A stretch of 62,373 bases of DNA, from NCBI GenBank assembly GCA_016839705.1, contig JAEOTR010000066.1, forward strand, positions 1 through 62,373. The letters are read 5' to 3'. Positions 17,228 through 25,817 of the stretch are shown piece after piece (position 1 is the first letter of the stretch; every line of letters begins with the position of its first letter). Position numbers and translations under genes: made by a program. Origin of the DNA: Promethearchaeota archaeon. Lineage in GTDB: Archaea > Asgardarchaeota > Lokiarchaeia > Sigyniarchaeales > SOKP01. Under the pieces are notes generated by a model. That model did not search any database. It was not told the origin of the DNA and saw only the letters and a list, made by a program, of their open reading frames with translations.

Positions 17228-17662
17228 ATGCCATACTGTACAAATTGCGGATCTGAAATCGAAGATACTTGGAATATTTGCCCTAATTGTGGGAAAGATT
17301 TAAAAGAATTGCAAGCCCCTCAACAACAAACTATCTCACTAGTTCAACAACAGCCTCAACAAACACCACAACCATACCAAGCACAACCGTTTCAAAAAAC
17401 CTATTCTTCGAGTAGGGGAAATATTTTTGGAGCAGTAGCTTTAATTTGTGGCTTAATTGGTTTGATCAGTGCTTTCCTTTACTTTGGAATTGTTTTAGGA
17501 ATAATAGCGATTGTATTGGGGGGCATAGGATTAGGTAGAGATGATAATAATGGTATGGCCGTGATCGGGATAATTTTTGGAATTATTGATATTGTTCTTT
17601 TTGTTCTTGTATATCTCATCATATTTTCTTGGCTATCGTGGTTTCCATTTGGTCTTTGGTAG
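17228..17662 (+). CDS. Zinc-ribbon protein with two or three membrane helices (DUF4190-like)
   Basis: The first 25 residues are a zinc ribbon (CTNCGSEIEDTWNICPNCG). A Gln/Pro-rich linker, residues 33-60, leads to hydrophobic segments GAVALICGLIGLISAFLYF, IVLGIIAIVLGGIGLG and AVIGIIFGIIDIVLFVLVYL. Such proteins are common in archaea and Gram-positives, and their function is unknown. The ribbon probably faces the cytoplasm. A 22-base palindrome lies just upstream and a T-run downstream, so it is a single-gene unit. Confidence 0.8.
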   Translation: MPYCTNCGSEIEDTWNICPNCGKDLKELQAPQQQTISLVQQQPQQTPQPYQAQPFQKTYSSSRGNIFGAVALICGLIGLISAFLYFGIVLGIIAIVLGGIGLGRDDNNGMAVIGIIFGIIDIVLFVLVYLIIFSWLSWFPFGLW

Positions 17663-17739
17663 AATTTGGTTTCTTTCCAAATAAAAAAATAACAACTTGG
17701 AATTTGCTAAGGAGAGGTTTGAATTAGTAGCAACTTACC

Positions 17740-17753
17740 TTTTTTTTATTTTG
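17740..17753 (+). terminator. T-run transcription terminator
   Basis: Eight T followed by ATTTTG lie 80 bases after the zinc-ribbon membrane protein gene and before the next TATA-rich leader. Confidence 0.4.
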
Positions 17754-17869
17754 TTATAATTTATTTAGGTAATTATTTTATGTGTTAGCTTAAATATTCA
17801 AGATAAGCAACTTGAATATTTTCATGAAATAGTTATTAATATTAGCTTATTTACATTTGTTTACTAACA

Positions 17870-19459
17870 ATGAGCATAGGTTATTTTGGTTTAGTTCTAC
17901 ATGGACATATTCCATGGTGTAAGAAGTCTGGCGTTTGGCCTGCAGGAGAAGAATGGCTCATGGAGGCTATGAATGAAACATACATTCCTATATTAAATGT
18001 TTTAAGAGAATTAAAAGAGAAGGGTATAAAGACAGCTATAACAATAAATATCACACCAATATTAGCAGAGCAGTTAGCAGATGAGTACATGAAACAGCGA
18101 TTTTCAGAATACATGGAGGACCGAATCTCAAGAGCAAAAAATGATATTAGAAGATTCGAAAACCATCCTGTACAGAAAACAATAGCAGAATTTCATTTAA
18201 AAAACTATGAACACGTTTTAGATACTTTTTATCATAATTATTATAGAGATATTTTAGGGTCCTTTAAATGGCTTCAAGATGAAGAGATGATTGAATTAAT
18301 AACATGTGGAGCAACCCACGGTTTTCTCCCTCTCTTTGAAAGTGATTCAGGAATTTTTTCTCAAATCCAATTAGCTGTTGACATACACAAGAAATATTTT
18401 AACCAAGAACCAAAAGGAATTTGGCTTCCTGAATGCGCTTATCGACCAGAAATTTACAACGATGGTAAATTTCGAGAAAGTGTTGAATATTGGTTAGATA
18501 ATTCTGGTCTTGAATATTTTTTTGTTGATTCCCATGGAATTATTGATGCCGAGATAATTCAGCAAAGAAATGAAATTGGTCTGAATACGAATTTTGGTTA
18601 TAATTTGCAAAATGGAATTTCGGTGCTTGGAAGAAATAAAACCATTAGTAAGCAAGTATGGGATGCAAAAATTGGTTACCCTGGAAATGAGTTTTACAGA
18701 GAATTTCATAAGAAAGATCACGAGTCTGGTTTACATTATCATCGAATAACAGATAAGTCGCTCTCTCATAATGAAAAAGATCTATATAACATAGAAATGG
18801 CAAACAACACAATTGAAACAGATGCTTCTCATTTTCTTTCACTAATAACAAAAGAATTAATTCAATTTTCAAAATTGTTTATCGATAAAGGTATTATTAT
18901 CGCTCCTTTTGATTTTGAATTGTTCGGGCATTGGTTTGCAGAAGGAATTAACTGGTTAAAATTAGTTATGGAAAGAATAAATAAACAAGATAACATCGAA
19001 ATGATTACGATTTCAGAATACATCTCTCAATATAAAGACAAATTTTCAATTATTAAAATGAGAGAAAGCAGCTGGGGGGAAGGCGGTGACTTTAGAGTTT
19101 GGAAGAATCCCGACCACGGTTGGATTTGGCCATATATTAACGGTTCTATAAGAGCGTTTGAAGAAATTTTAGAAAAAAATCCAACCCCGGATGAGTGGCA
19201 ATTGAGGATCCTGAAACAAATGGCTCGAGAATTATTGCTAATGGAAGGAAGTGATTGGCCTTTTCTTTTATATACAGAACAAGCAAAAGAGTACGCTAAC
19301 CAAAGGTTTCATCATCACCATCAAAGATTCCTTAAGTTGTTATGGTTTGCGAAAAATTTTAATGATAAAGATAGAATTAATTACAGTGAGTTAGAAGAAA
19401 TTGAGTTAATTGATTCTTGTTTTCAAGATATAAATATGGAATACTTTAAAAAAGGATAA
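17870..19459 (+). CDS. GH57 glycoside hydrolase, 1,4-alpha-glucan branching-enzyme type
   Basis: The start GLVLHGHIPWCKKSGVWPAG is the first conserved region of GH57. The catalytic nucleophile is Glu188 in GIWLPECAYRP; the acid/base is Asp348 in FDFELFGHWFAEG. TCGATHGFLPL and the C-terminal DUF1957-like helical part (MARELLLMEGSDWPF) match the archaeal and bacterial branching enzymes, which make alpha-1,6 branches in glycogen-like glucans. At 529 residues it is near the family size. A second GH57 gene of the same type lies at 25.8 kb, more like the canonical enzyme, so this copy may have a different specificity. It acts in the cytoplasm, as no signal peptide is seen. Confidence 0.85.
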   Translation: MSIGYFGLVLHGHIPWCKKSGVWPAGEEWLMEAMNETYIPILNVLRELKEKGIKTAITINITPILAEQLADEYMKQRFSEYMEDRISRAKNDIRRFENHPVQKTIAEFHLKNYEHVLDTFYHNYYRDILGSFKWLQDEEMIELITCGATHGFLPLFESDSGIFSQIQLAVDIHKKYFNQEPKGIWLPECAYRPEIYNDGKFRESVEYWLDNSGLEYFFVDSHGIIDAEIIQQRNEIGLNTNFGYNLQNGISVLGRNKTISKQVWDAKIGYPGNEFYREFHKKDHESGLHYHRITDKSLSHNEKDLYNIEMANNTIETDASHFLSLITKELIQFSKLFIDKGIIIAPFDFELFGHWFAEGINWLKLVMERINKQDNIEMITISEYISQYKDKFSIIKMRESSWGEGGDFRVWKNPDHGWIWPYINGSIRAFEEILEKNPTPDEWQLRILKQMARELLLMEGSDWPFLLYTEQAKEYANQRFHHHHQRFLKLLWFAKNFNDKDRINYSELEEIELIDSCFQDINMEYFKKG

Positions 19460-19506
19460 ACGCGGTTCTTCTTAATAACTAACAAACCTGTACCTAAGAA
19501 ATAATT

Positions 19507-19764
19507 TCAGTTAAACAAAGAGGGGTAAGATTTTTCAATAGCATTTGTAGTTTCTTCCAATACATTAAGTAATATATAATTATCATACACATCAGTATTT
19601 TCTAAAATGTAATTTAAAAGATCATTGGCAATTTTTTTATCAACCTGAGTAAACTTTTCCGTTTTTGATTTAAATAAAATTTCGAATTCTTCCTTAATCC
19701 ACTCCATTTCTACCACTAAATCTTCTTCCAAAATTTCATGATATTTTAAATTAGCATTCATCAA
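19507..19764 (-). CDS. Small hypothetical protein (85 aa)
   Basis: The product is a short acidic, fully helical protein (begins MMNANLKYHEILEEDL). No family was recognised. It is convergent with the GH57 gene, with 47 bases between the stops. It may use the second ATG at 19761, giving one residue less. Confidence 0.5.
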   Translation of the reverse strand: MMNANLKYHEILEEDLVVEMEWIKEEFEILFKSKTEKFTQVDKKIANDLLNYILENTDVYDNYILLNVLEETTNAIEKSYPSLFN

Positions 19765-20056
19765 AATACCTCAACTCTTAACAATCTAATTAAAATTTCT
19801 CTTACCTTGAGTTTAAGGAATTGATTTGTATATATATAATTTTCGTAGACCGATATTTGAATCATTGATTAGCGAACATTAAGATTAGCATAATTGCAAT
19901 AACTTGGGGAAACCGTGCTTAAAGAGATTTCTTATAACCATATTCGCAAAGTCTTTTAAGTCAGAGAAACTTCTTATTTTTCATTAAAATTCATCCAATA
20001 ATGATTTATTAAAAATCTCATCTTAATTGATTAAGATTAAATTAAAATTAAGAAAA

Positions 20057-21916
20057 ATGCCTGATTCAATTACCAAAGAATTAGAACATGGATGGCAAGT
20101 ATTTAATGAAGGAAAAGCTGAGGATGCTTTACAGATTGTCTCTGAGATCGAAAAAATTGAAGGACTTACCCCCGTAGAGACGCTCAAATGTCAGATTCTT
20201 AAAGGAGTAGGATTTTTGTGGACAGGAAATTTTAAGAGTGCACTCACCATAGGAAAACATGTCCAAAAAGAGGGGGTAAAACTAGGAAAACCTTTTCTTT
20301 CAATTGAAGCTATTGCTTTGTTCAAATTTGGGGCTTTATGGTTTTTAGGTAGACAATTTGAAATATGGAAAGATATAGAATATTGTGAAAAATTACTTAA
20401 ATCCGCCCCTCAAGCACCTTCCTCTGAATTCGAGCAGGCAGAGGTTTTATTCAAATTAACAAGAGGGTACTTTGCTTTTTGGGAGGGGAAACTTGATCGT
20501 GTTTTAGAAGATTATACAGAATCTCTTCCATTTCTTAAGCAATCTACTCACTTGTCTTTTACCATGCATTCTGTTCTAAATGTAATGGGTGCCACATATG
20601 CTTTAAAAGGAGAATTAGATCGAGGCCTAAAATACCTCATGAGAAGCTTAGATGTCTCCAAAGGAATGTTTCTCAATAAAACGATTGACGCAGGCAATCT
20701 CAATTGGATTGCCAAGATTTATATTCAACAAGGGAAGCTAAATCTTGCTGCTGAATACTTTGAAAAAAGTCTGGAGATCTGGGAACAATTTAACGATCCT
20801 ATAGCTATTAGTTTTATAAATAGCAACTATAGTGAGTTAATAAAAGTATGCTTATATCAAGATTCTCAAGAGAGGGCAAAAGAGTATCTATATAAGTTCA
20901 AGCTGTTTCTTGAAAAATCTAAGATTCCTCTTCTTGATTACGGTTACCAACTTTCGAATGCACGAACATTAAGATCAAGTCCCCGCACACGTGATTTGGC
21001 GGAAGCAGAAAAAATTCTTAAAGAACTTATTATAAGGTATGATGCTTTAAAAGAATCAGGACTCCGAGGAATAGCAGATGAAAATCCTGAAACTGTTATC
21101 GAACTCTGCGATTTATTCCTCGAAGAATTGTATTCAACCCATGATTTAGGTATTTTAGATGAAATTCAACCGCTTATCAATCGATTGATTAAAGCATCAG
21201 AGAACCTAAACTCTTATTCATTACTAGCTCATACAAATTTGTTACAAGGTAAAGTTTCTTTACTCCAGATGAATATGGGAGATGCAAGACGATACCTAAC
21301 CCAGGCTCAAGATATTGCAGAGGATCATGGTTTACAATTACTAGCTCAAGCGATTTCTAAAGAACATGATAAATTGTTAGAACAATTAGATAAATTGGAA
21401 AACATCGAAAAATTAGATATGACTCTTTCAGAACGCTTGGATCTTGCTTCACTAGACAAAATTATAGCAAGAATGCAAGGAAAACGTGCCATTAAAACAC
21501 CTGAAGTAGTGAATGAAGAACCAATATTGCTCTTGATTATCACAGAAGGTGGTGTTCCTGTCTTCTCCTATTCGTTTGCAGATGAGTGGAATCAGGAAGA
21601 TGAACTTTTTGCAAGTTTCTTGTCAGCCATCACTTCCTTTAGTAGTGAACTCTTCTCTGAAGGCCTCGATAGGATCAAATTTGGACATTACACGGTACTT
21701 ATGAAACCTATGACAGAATTATCATCTTGCTACTTATTTAAAGGTCAGTCATATCTAGCGAAACAAAAATTAACCCGTTTCACTAAGGGTATTCAAAATA
21801 ATACGTCGGTAATGCAAACACTTACTAATTTTTATCACACAAGCCAAGTTGTAGAGTTAAAGGATTTTCCTTTTTTAGAAGTATATATAAAAGATATTTT
21901 CGTATCAAAATTCTAA
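20057..21916 (+). CDS. TPR-repeat protein with C-terminal longin/roadblock-like domain
   Basis: Most of the 619 residues are helical repeats of TPR type, for example NWIAKIYIQQGKLNLAAEYF and NVMGATYALKGELDRGLKYL. From about residue 480 a different domain begins: EPILLLIITEGGVPVFSYSF, then SAITSFSSELFSEGLDRIKF and CYLFKGQSYLAKQKLTRF. This strand-helix pattern (sensing a gain-of-function fold like longin or roadblock) is repeatedly attached to signalling proteins in Asgard archaea, to my recollection. The in-frame TTG at 20027 is less likely than the ATG at 20057, because the latter begins the acidic first helix directly. A protein scaffold or GTPase-interaction role is possible. Confidence 0.72.
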   Translation: MPDSITKELEHGWQVFNEGKAEDALQIVSEIEKIEGLTPVETLKCQILKGVGFLWTGNFKSALTIGKHVQKEGVKLGKPFLSIEAIALFKFGALWFLGRQFEIWKDIEYCEKLLKSAPQAPSSEFEQAEVLFKLTRGYFAFWEGKLDRVLEDYTESLPFLKQSTHLSFTMHSVLNVMGATYALKGELDRGLKYLMRSLDVSKGMFLNKTIDAGNLNWIAKIYIQQGKLNLAAEYFEKSLEIWEQFNDPIAISFINSNYSELIKVCLYQDSQERAKEYLYKFKLFLEKSKIPLLDYGYQLSNARTLRSSPRTRDLAEAEKILKELIIRYDALKESGLRGIADENPETVIELCDLFLEELYSTHDLGILDEIQPLINRLIKASENLNSYSLLAHTNLLQGKVSLLQMNMGDARRYLTQAQDIAEDHGLQLLAQAISKEHDKLLEQLDKLENIEKLDMTLSERLDLASLDKIIARMQGKRAIKTPEVVNEEPILLLIITEGGVPVFSYSFADEWNQEDELFASFLSAITSFSSELFSEGLDRIKFGHYTVLMKPMTELSSCYLFKGQSYLAKQKLTRFTKGIQNNTSVMQTLTNFYHTSQVVELKDFPFLEVYIKDIFVSKF

Positions 21917-22049
21917 TAATAAGAAAACGGATCCTAAAATGAATTCTTTAAAGAAATTAGAAAAATGGATCTTTCACATAATATTTATATAATTTCTTAA
22001 CATTATTACATTTTATAATAATTACGTAATATCCAAAAGGCGAGTTCTT

Positions 22050-22820
22050 ATTTCTAATCTTAAAAATAAATTAAGGAACATTCGGGAAAATTACAGAGCT
22101 ATAAAAGAAATAAAGAGGAATACAATTTCAACATTTTTCATAGCTGTTATAAGCTTATTCATTGGATTGCTGATAATCTATATTATTTTTCATTTAATAC
22201 CTGGAGACCCTATTGCAGCTACATTGCAAGCAATGGGAGCCCATCATTACGATCCGATACAATATCTTTATATGGCTAATATGTTAGGATTTGAATATAA
22301 CCCACTTTTAGGTGTTTATATACTAAGATTTCCAATATTCCTCGGTAATTTATTAACTGCTGCATGGGGTCATTCAGTTAGTGTAAATCGGGGGGTGCCA
22401 GTTTATGACCTAGTTTTAGCCAATAATACAATTCTACATGTAATTTTATTATGTGCAATACCATTGATTATAGGAACATTCTACATGATTAAAAAATCAC
22501 GTAGAAAGTCGATCATATTTAATTCATTAGTAGTTACAATACTTATTGGTGCTGCTTTTATGTTGTATGTCATGTTTAGTGTTCTATTTAATATTAGAGG
22601 ATTTGGCAAACTTTTGGTTGATGCTATATTATTAAATGATCATTTTCTTATTGCAGGATCTCTTTTTTTTGTATTAATATTGTTTCTTTTAACAACATTA
22701 ACCTCAAATATATTCTTTAGCGTCTATAAACTGCGATCAAGTAAATCTCCTAGGGGAGATATTGAATCAAACTCAAGTGACAAACTAAATACTGGAAAAA
22801 AATTAGAAAATAATATTTAA
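22050..22820 (+). CDS. Shortened DppB/OppB-like ABC transporter permease remnant
   Basis: The N-terminus has the DppB hallmark FHLIPGDPIAA after the first membrane helix, then FLGNLLTAAWGHSVSVNRGVPVYDL. The C-terminus (GKLLVDAILLNDHFLIAGSL, then a last membrane helix) also matches the family. The middle, with the EAA loop that contacts the ATPase and several membrane helices, is missing. A full permease has about 310-340 residues. No ATPase or binding protein lies nearby. The first in-frame ATG/GTG/TTG is at 22167, inside the first membrane helix. The frame is open upstream, and ATT at 22050 would give MSNLKNKLRNIRENY, a sensible cytoplasmic start. Probably a non-transporting derivative or a decaying gene. 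Confidence 0.55.
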   Translation: MSNLKNKLRNIRENYRAIKEIKRNTISTFFIAVISLFIGLLIIYIIFHLIPGDPIAATLQAMGAHHYDPIQYLYMANMLGFEYNPLLGVYILRFPIFLGNLLTAAWGHSVSVNRGVPVYDLVLANNTILHVILLCAIPLIIGTFYMIKKSRRKSIIFNSLVVTILIGAAFMLYVMFSVLFNIRGFGKLLVDAILLNDHFLIAGSLFFVLILFLLTTLTSNIFFSVYKLRSSKSPRGDIESNSSDKLNTGKKLENNI

Positions 22821-22872
22821 ATAATTTTCTAACAATATTAGTTCTAATAAAAGTATATACTGGTGATCTAAA

Positions 22873-23535
22873 ATTAAAACTTCTATCAAAATTGCGTTAA
22901 TTAGTATAATTCCAATGGCGATCTCATTTTATTATATGATCTCTTTGAATGATTATTTCAGAATTATTATGGGCGTTGCTTGGTTTATTTTCCAATTCAT
23001 AGGGATTTATCAAGATTATACCAATTTTGAACACCATAATAAAAGTATCCTTGAAGCAGGCTTTTGGGGCTCTTTACTTGGTGGGTGGCATACTAATGCC
23101 CGTTCTACCTACAATATGAATTGTCTTTGGTCAATAGGAGGAATTTTTGCAAATGGTATCTTTATTTTGGTTGTATCGCTTATCTTTGGCCCTGGTTCTT
23201 TAATTTATAACATAAATTCTGAAATTCCTATAATCATCCTATGGGTGTTAAGCTGTGCATTAAATTTTTATGCGGGGATGCGTGCGATACCTCCAAGAAA
23301 ATATGAAGTTTTTAAGAGCAAGTGTAAAAATGTAGTTTTAAAGTACCTAAAACAGAATCGAGGGAACACCTTTTCCTTGAATGCGTTGCAAAATAGAGCA
23401 ATGGATCTAAAATTAAACTCTACTGAAAGAGAATTTTATTCAGACCACATTAAAGAGGTACTGGAGAGTTTGAGAGCTGATGAAAAAATACAATCAACCG
23501 TTCAAAATGAAGAAGTATATTATCTAATACCTTAG
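22873..23535 (+). CDS. Membrane protein with C-terminal winged-helix-like domain
   Basis: Three to four hydrophobic segments are followed by a soluble part (VVLKYLKQNRGNTFSLNALQ onward) that looks like a winged helix. The segment HTNARSTYNMNCLWSIGG between membrane helices is unusual but not recognised. The first ATG is at 22915, within the first hydrophobic segment. ATT at 22873, six bases after a GGTGA ribosome binding site at 22862-22866, gives MKTSIKIALISIIP, a much better N-terminus. Function unknown; it directly follows the shortened permease gene. Confidence 0.6.
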   Translation: MKTSIKIALISIIPMAISFYYMISLNDYFRIIMGVAWFIFQFIGIYQDYTNFEHHNKSILEAGFWGSLLGGWHTNARSTYNMNCLWSIGGIFANGIFILVVSLIFGPGSLIYNINSEIPIIILWVLSCALNFYAGMRAIPPRKYEVFKSKCKNVVLKYLKQNRGNTFSLNALQNRAMDLKLNSTEREFYSDHIKEVLESLRADEKIQSTVQNEEVYYLIP

Positions 23536-23550
23536 TTTAATTTATTGATC

Positions 23551-23574
23551 TTTTTTTGTTATCGTTGATTTTTT
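23551..23574 (+). terminator. T-rich terminator region between convergent genes
   Basis: T7 at 23551-23557 and a second T-run at 23570-23575 follow the membrane protein gene and separate it from the opposing alpha/beta hydrolase unit. Confidence 0.35.
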
Positions 23575-23655
23575 TCAATCCCCTTTAGCAAAAGGTTCAA
23601 GATCTAAAGTTTTAAATAAGTCATCATTAGCTTCTATAGGTCCTAGGAAGTTCCA
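23575..23655 (-). pseudogene. Remnant of a GH57 gene 3-prime end
   Basis: Read on the minus strand these 81 bases give WNFLGPIEANDDLFKTLDLE followed by PFAKGD and a stop. The complete GH57 gene at 25818-27533 ends WNFLGSIEANDDLFEALDLE, then PFAKKN. The match starts abruptly, inside the last codons of the alpha/beta hydrolase gene, whose own stop (23643) lies in the remnant in another frame. It shows that a second GH57 copy, or at least its tail, was once here. Confidence 0.8.
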
Positions 23656-24455
23656 TTTACATAATCCAGAAAAGCTCTTACTACCATATGATACTTGGGA
23701 TCAGGGACAACAGTTATGTGGTCTTTTCCTTGAATTTGAAAATGGCATGCACCTGGAACTAATTGAGCCATTAAGGTCTTATCACCACCAACGAAATCAT
23801 CAGATCCTAGAACAGTTAAAACGGGTACATTGATTTTTTTAATAGAATCTTTTCTTTGGTCGTTAGTTTGGGTTGATTCTCCCCGATTTTGGAAACCTCC
23901 TTGCAAAACGGCTGCTAGAGCATCAAAATTTTGTAAATGGGAATTTTTATAAGCCGAAATTACTTGTCGAAACCTCAAAGCAGCTGGATTTTTAATGTCA
24001 TCAATATTTTTAGTTTTTAAAGCATCAATCCAACTACTGAATCCTCTTTGAGTAGCTTCTCTTTGTTTATCATCAGGAAACTGAAGAGCAAAGCCACCAA
24101 GAACAGCGCTTATAAATAGTTCTTGTTTGCGAAGTAGAAGCTCAAAAGTTAATCTTGAACCCATAGAATAGCCTATAAAGTTAGCTTTCTCGATCGATAA
24201 ATGCTCAAGTAACTTTATTATATCGTCAGTCATATATGGTCCGTATTGAGCCGGATCCAAAGGTTTATCACTTTTTCCATGTCCACGGCAATCTACAAGT
24301 ATTAGTTTATATCTATCCTTAAGAACTTCTACCCAATTCGTTGCTTTCCAATTACCTTCAAGACTTGCCGCAAATCCATGAATCATTATCACCGGTGGAC
24401 CTTCCCCTTCAACTTCATAATATATTTTAACTCCTTTATTATCAAAAAATGGCAT
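23643..24455 (-). CDS. Alpha/beta-fold hydrolase
   Basis: The product of 270 residues has the oxyanion region MIHGFAASLEGNW, the VDCRGHGKSDKP segment, the nucleophile elbow GYSMGS, the acid in VLGSDDFVGG and the histidine in GKDHITVV. All members of the Ser-Asp-His triad are present. Enzymes of this shape are esterases, lactonases, thioesterases or dehalogenases; the substrate cannot be told. The last four codons fall in a fragment of a GH57 gene, so the natural C-terminus may have been replaced when the two sequences were joined. Confidence 0.87.
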   Translation of the reverse strand: MPFFDNKGVKIYYEVEGEGPPVIMIHGFAASLEGNWKATNWVEVLKDRYKLILVDCRGHGKSDKPLDPAQYGPYMTDDIIKLLEHLSIEKANFIGYSMGSRLTFELLLRKQELFISAVLGGFALQFPDDKQREATQRGFSSWIDALKTKNIDDIKNPAALRFRQVISAYKNSHLQNFDALAAVLQGGFQNRGESTQTNDQRKDSIKKINVPVLTVLGSDDFVGGDKTLMAQLVPGACHFQIQGKDHITVVPDPKYHMVVRAFLDYVNGTS

Positions 24456-24696
24456 TGTTATTGTACCTCATTGATTTTTAATATTAAATATTAGTTTTAT
24501 TTTATTCATATTTAATATCTTCTAATTAAATACATTTACTGTTTTTTTATTAGGTGTTTGGTGTTTGGATTTTGAAGGTTTTTATCTCAGATATAATTTT
24601 GAAAAAGGATAAATATGGTCTTGATTACTACGGGATATTTGCTCCATTCCAGAAGAAGCATGATGAGAAAAATGAATAAATAAAAAACGCTCTAAA

Positions 24697-24729
24697 CTAT
24701 TTTTTCGCGAAAGGTTCAAGACTTATTCC
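24697..24729 (-). pseudogene. Second, shorter copy of the GH57 C-terminal tail
   Basis: On the minus strand this reads GISLEPFAKK and stop, matching the LDLEPFAKKN end of the GH57 gene at 25818. It lies 9 bases after the stop of the 187-residue hypothetical gene. It is short, but it lies close to the better-preserved remnant at 23575 and faces the same way. Confidence 0.5.
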
Positions 24730-24737
24730 TTAAAGCC

Positions 24738-25301
24738 TTATAGAAAAGAAGAGAAATCCGATTCTAGACCTTTATGATAATAATTTAAGAATAGTAAATC
24801 AACAGAATTCACAACCTCCTCTTTATTCTGATGATCTCCTAACAAAAACTCTTTAAAGGAGTATAGTAAGGTAATCATTTCATCAAGATCGAATTCTTCT
24901 AATTCCTGAATGAAAGAATCCCAAATCTCTTGAATGCGCGAAGTATTAAGATTCTGGCTTTTATAGACTTTCCATCCTCCAAAAAAATAATATAATTGGA
25001 GGAAAAATCTTGACCATAGGAAGCCAATTAATTCAGCTTTGGGATTTTCAATAGATATTTCATTGATTTCTCCCTGCTCGAGAATGGTAAGAAAAGCTTT
25101 TAAGTCGGCATTTACGTTAAAAAGATAAGTAGGTATATGTTCAATGAGAGCCTCATTATAAATCACAATTAAAGAGTCTTCTATTTCATCTTTAAACGTT
25201 TCATTAACCAGAATTAGATATCGTGAAAACGCGTCAAGATTGGCATAGTATTCATTTAGGCCAAACCGATTATATGCTTTAATTCTCTTTTCAAAAATCA
25301 A
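24738..25301 (-). CDS. Hypothetical protein (187 aa from TTG; in-frame TAG separates an upstream ATG)
   Basis: No family was recognised. The protein is soluble, rich in aromatic residues and helical (FFLQLYYFFGGWKVYK in the middle). The frame remains protein-like upstream of TTG 25301 (DPYIPEEWQIIQEDGRNF) to a TAG at 25371-25373; before the TAG seven sense codons lead to an ATG at 25394. That ATG is only five bases after the stop of the preceding gene, as expected in an operon. The gene may thus be broken by an amber codon, may be read through, or may start at ATT just after the TAG. Confidence 0.5.
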   Translation of the reverse strand: MIFEKRIKAYNRFGLNEYYANLDAFSRYLILVNETFKDEIEDSLIVIYNEALIEHIPTYLFNVNADLKAFLTILEQGEINEISIENPKAELIGFLWSRFFLQLYYFFGGWKVYKSQNLNTSRIQEIWDSFIQELEEFDLDEMITLLYSFKEFLLGDHQNKEEVVNSVDLLFLNYYHKGLESDFSSFL

Positions 25302-25399
25302 GAAATTCCGACCATCTTCTTGAATAATTTGCCATTCCTCTGGAATATATGGATCTGAAAAGTGATGAATCTAATGAATAGCAATTCGTATCATATTGA

Positions 25400-25594
25400 T
25401 TAAGTATGTCTGCTGTAATTGAATATAACAGATTTTTTTTCTTTATATTTTTCCAATAAAAAATAGCCGTTTAAACCCACATAGTATATCGCTTTTGCAC
25501 TTAAACTATTTATATATTCAAAATTCTTTTTCAATTTCTCAGTATCTAATCTATAGTCAAGTAATAATTCGCGACCAAGGCACCCCCATTCCAC
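25400..25594 (-). CDS. Small hypothetical protein (64 aa)
   Basis: GTG start at 25594, overlapping the TAG of the preceding 51-residue gene by one base (TAGTG), which suggests translational coupling. The protein is basic and helical (DTEKLKKNFEYINSLSAKAI). No family recognised. It could be part of a two- or three-gene unit with its neighbours, or all three could be pieces of one decayed gene. Confidence 0.4.
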   Translation of the reverse strand: MEWGCLGRELLLDYRLDTEKLKKNFEYINSLSAKAIYYVGLNGYFLLEKYKEKKSVIFNYSRHT

Positions 25595-25749
25595 TAATTA
25601 ACCTTAATGTCTATATTCTTTGATTTCTTAAGTTCATTTATCCCACCCTCCAAGAATCTTATAAAAATATTTAAATAAGGATATTTATCTTTATGAAATT
25701 CTTTTACTTCAATCGCTTTTCCCTTATCTCTTAATATAACTTGAGGCAT
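25594..25749 (-). CDS. Small hypothetical protein (51 aa)
   Basis: ATG at 25749 opens a frame of 51 codons (begins MPQVILRDKGKAIEVKEF). It ends in a one-base overlap with the next gene. The composition is protein-like and basic. It resembles in size the first gene of a small two-gene module, such as an antitoxin, but no DNA-binding motif can be seen, so this is not claimed. Confidence 0.35.
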   Translation of the reverse strand: MPQVILRDKGKAIEVKEFHKDKYPYLNIFIRFLEGGINELKKSKNIDIKVN

Positions 25750-25817
25750 ATTTAATTTATATTGTTGTTATTTTTGATCTCTGAGTAAATCCTCTACTTC
25801 TTAAGCTCGTATCCTGC

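Noticed and set aside
25400..25749. Toxin-antitoxin pair formed by the 51- and 64-residue genes
   Set aside because: The one-base overlap fits, but neither protein has a recognisable DNA-binding or nuclease motif, and they may be gene debris.
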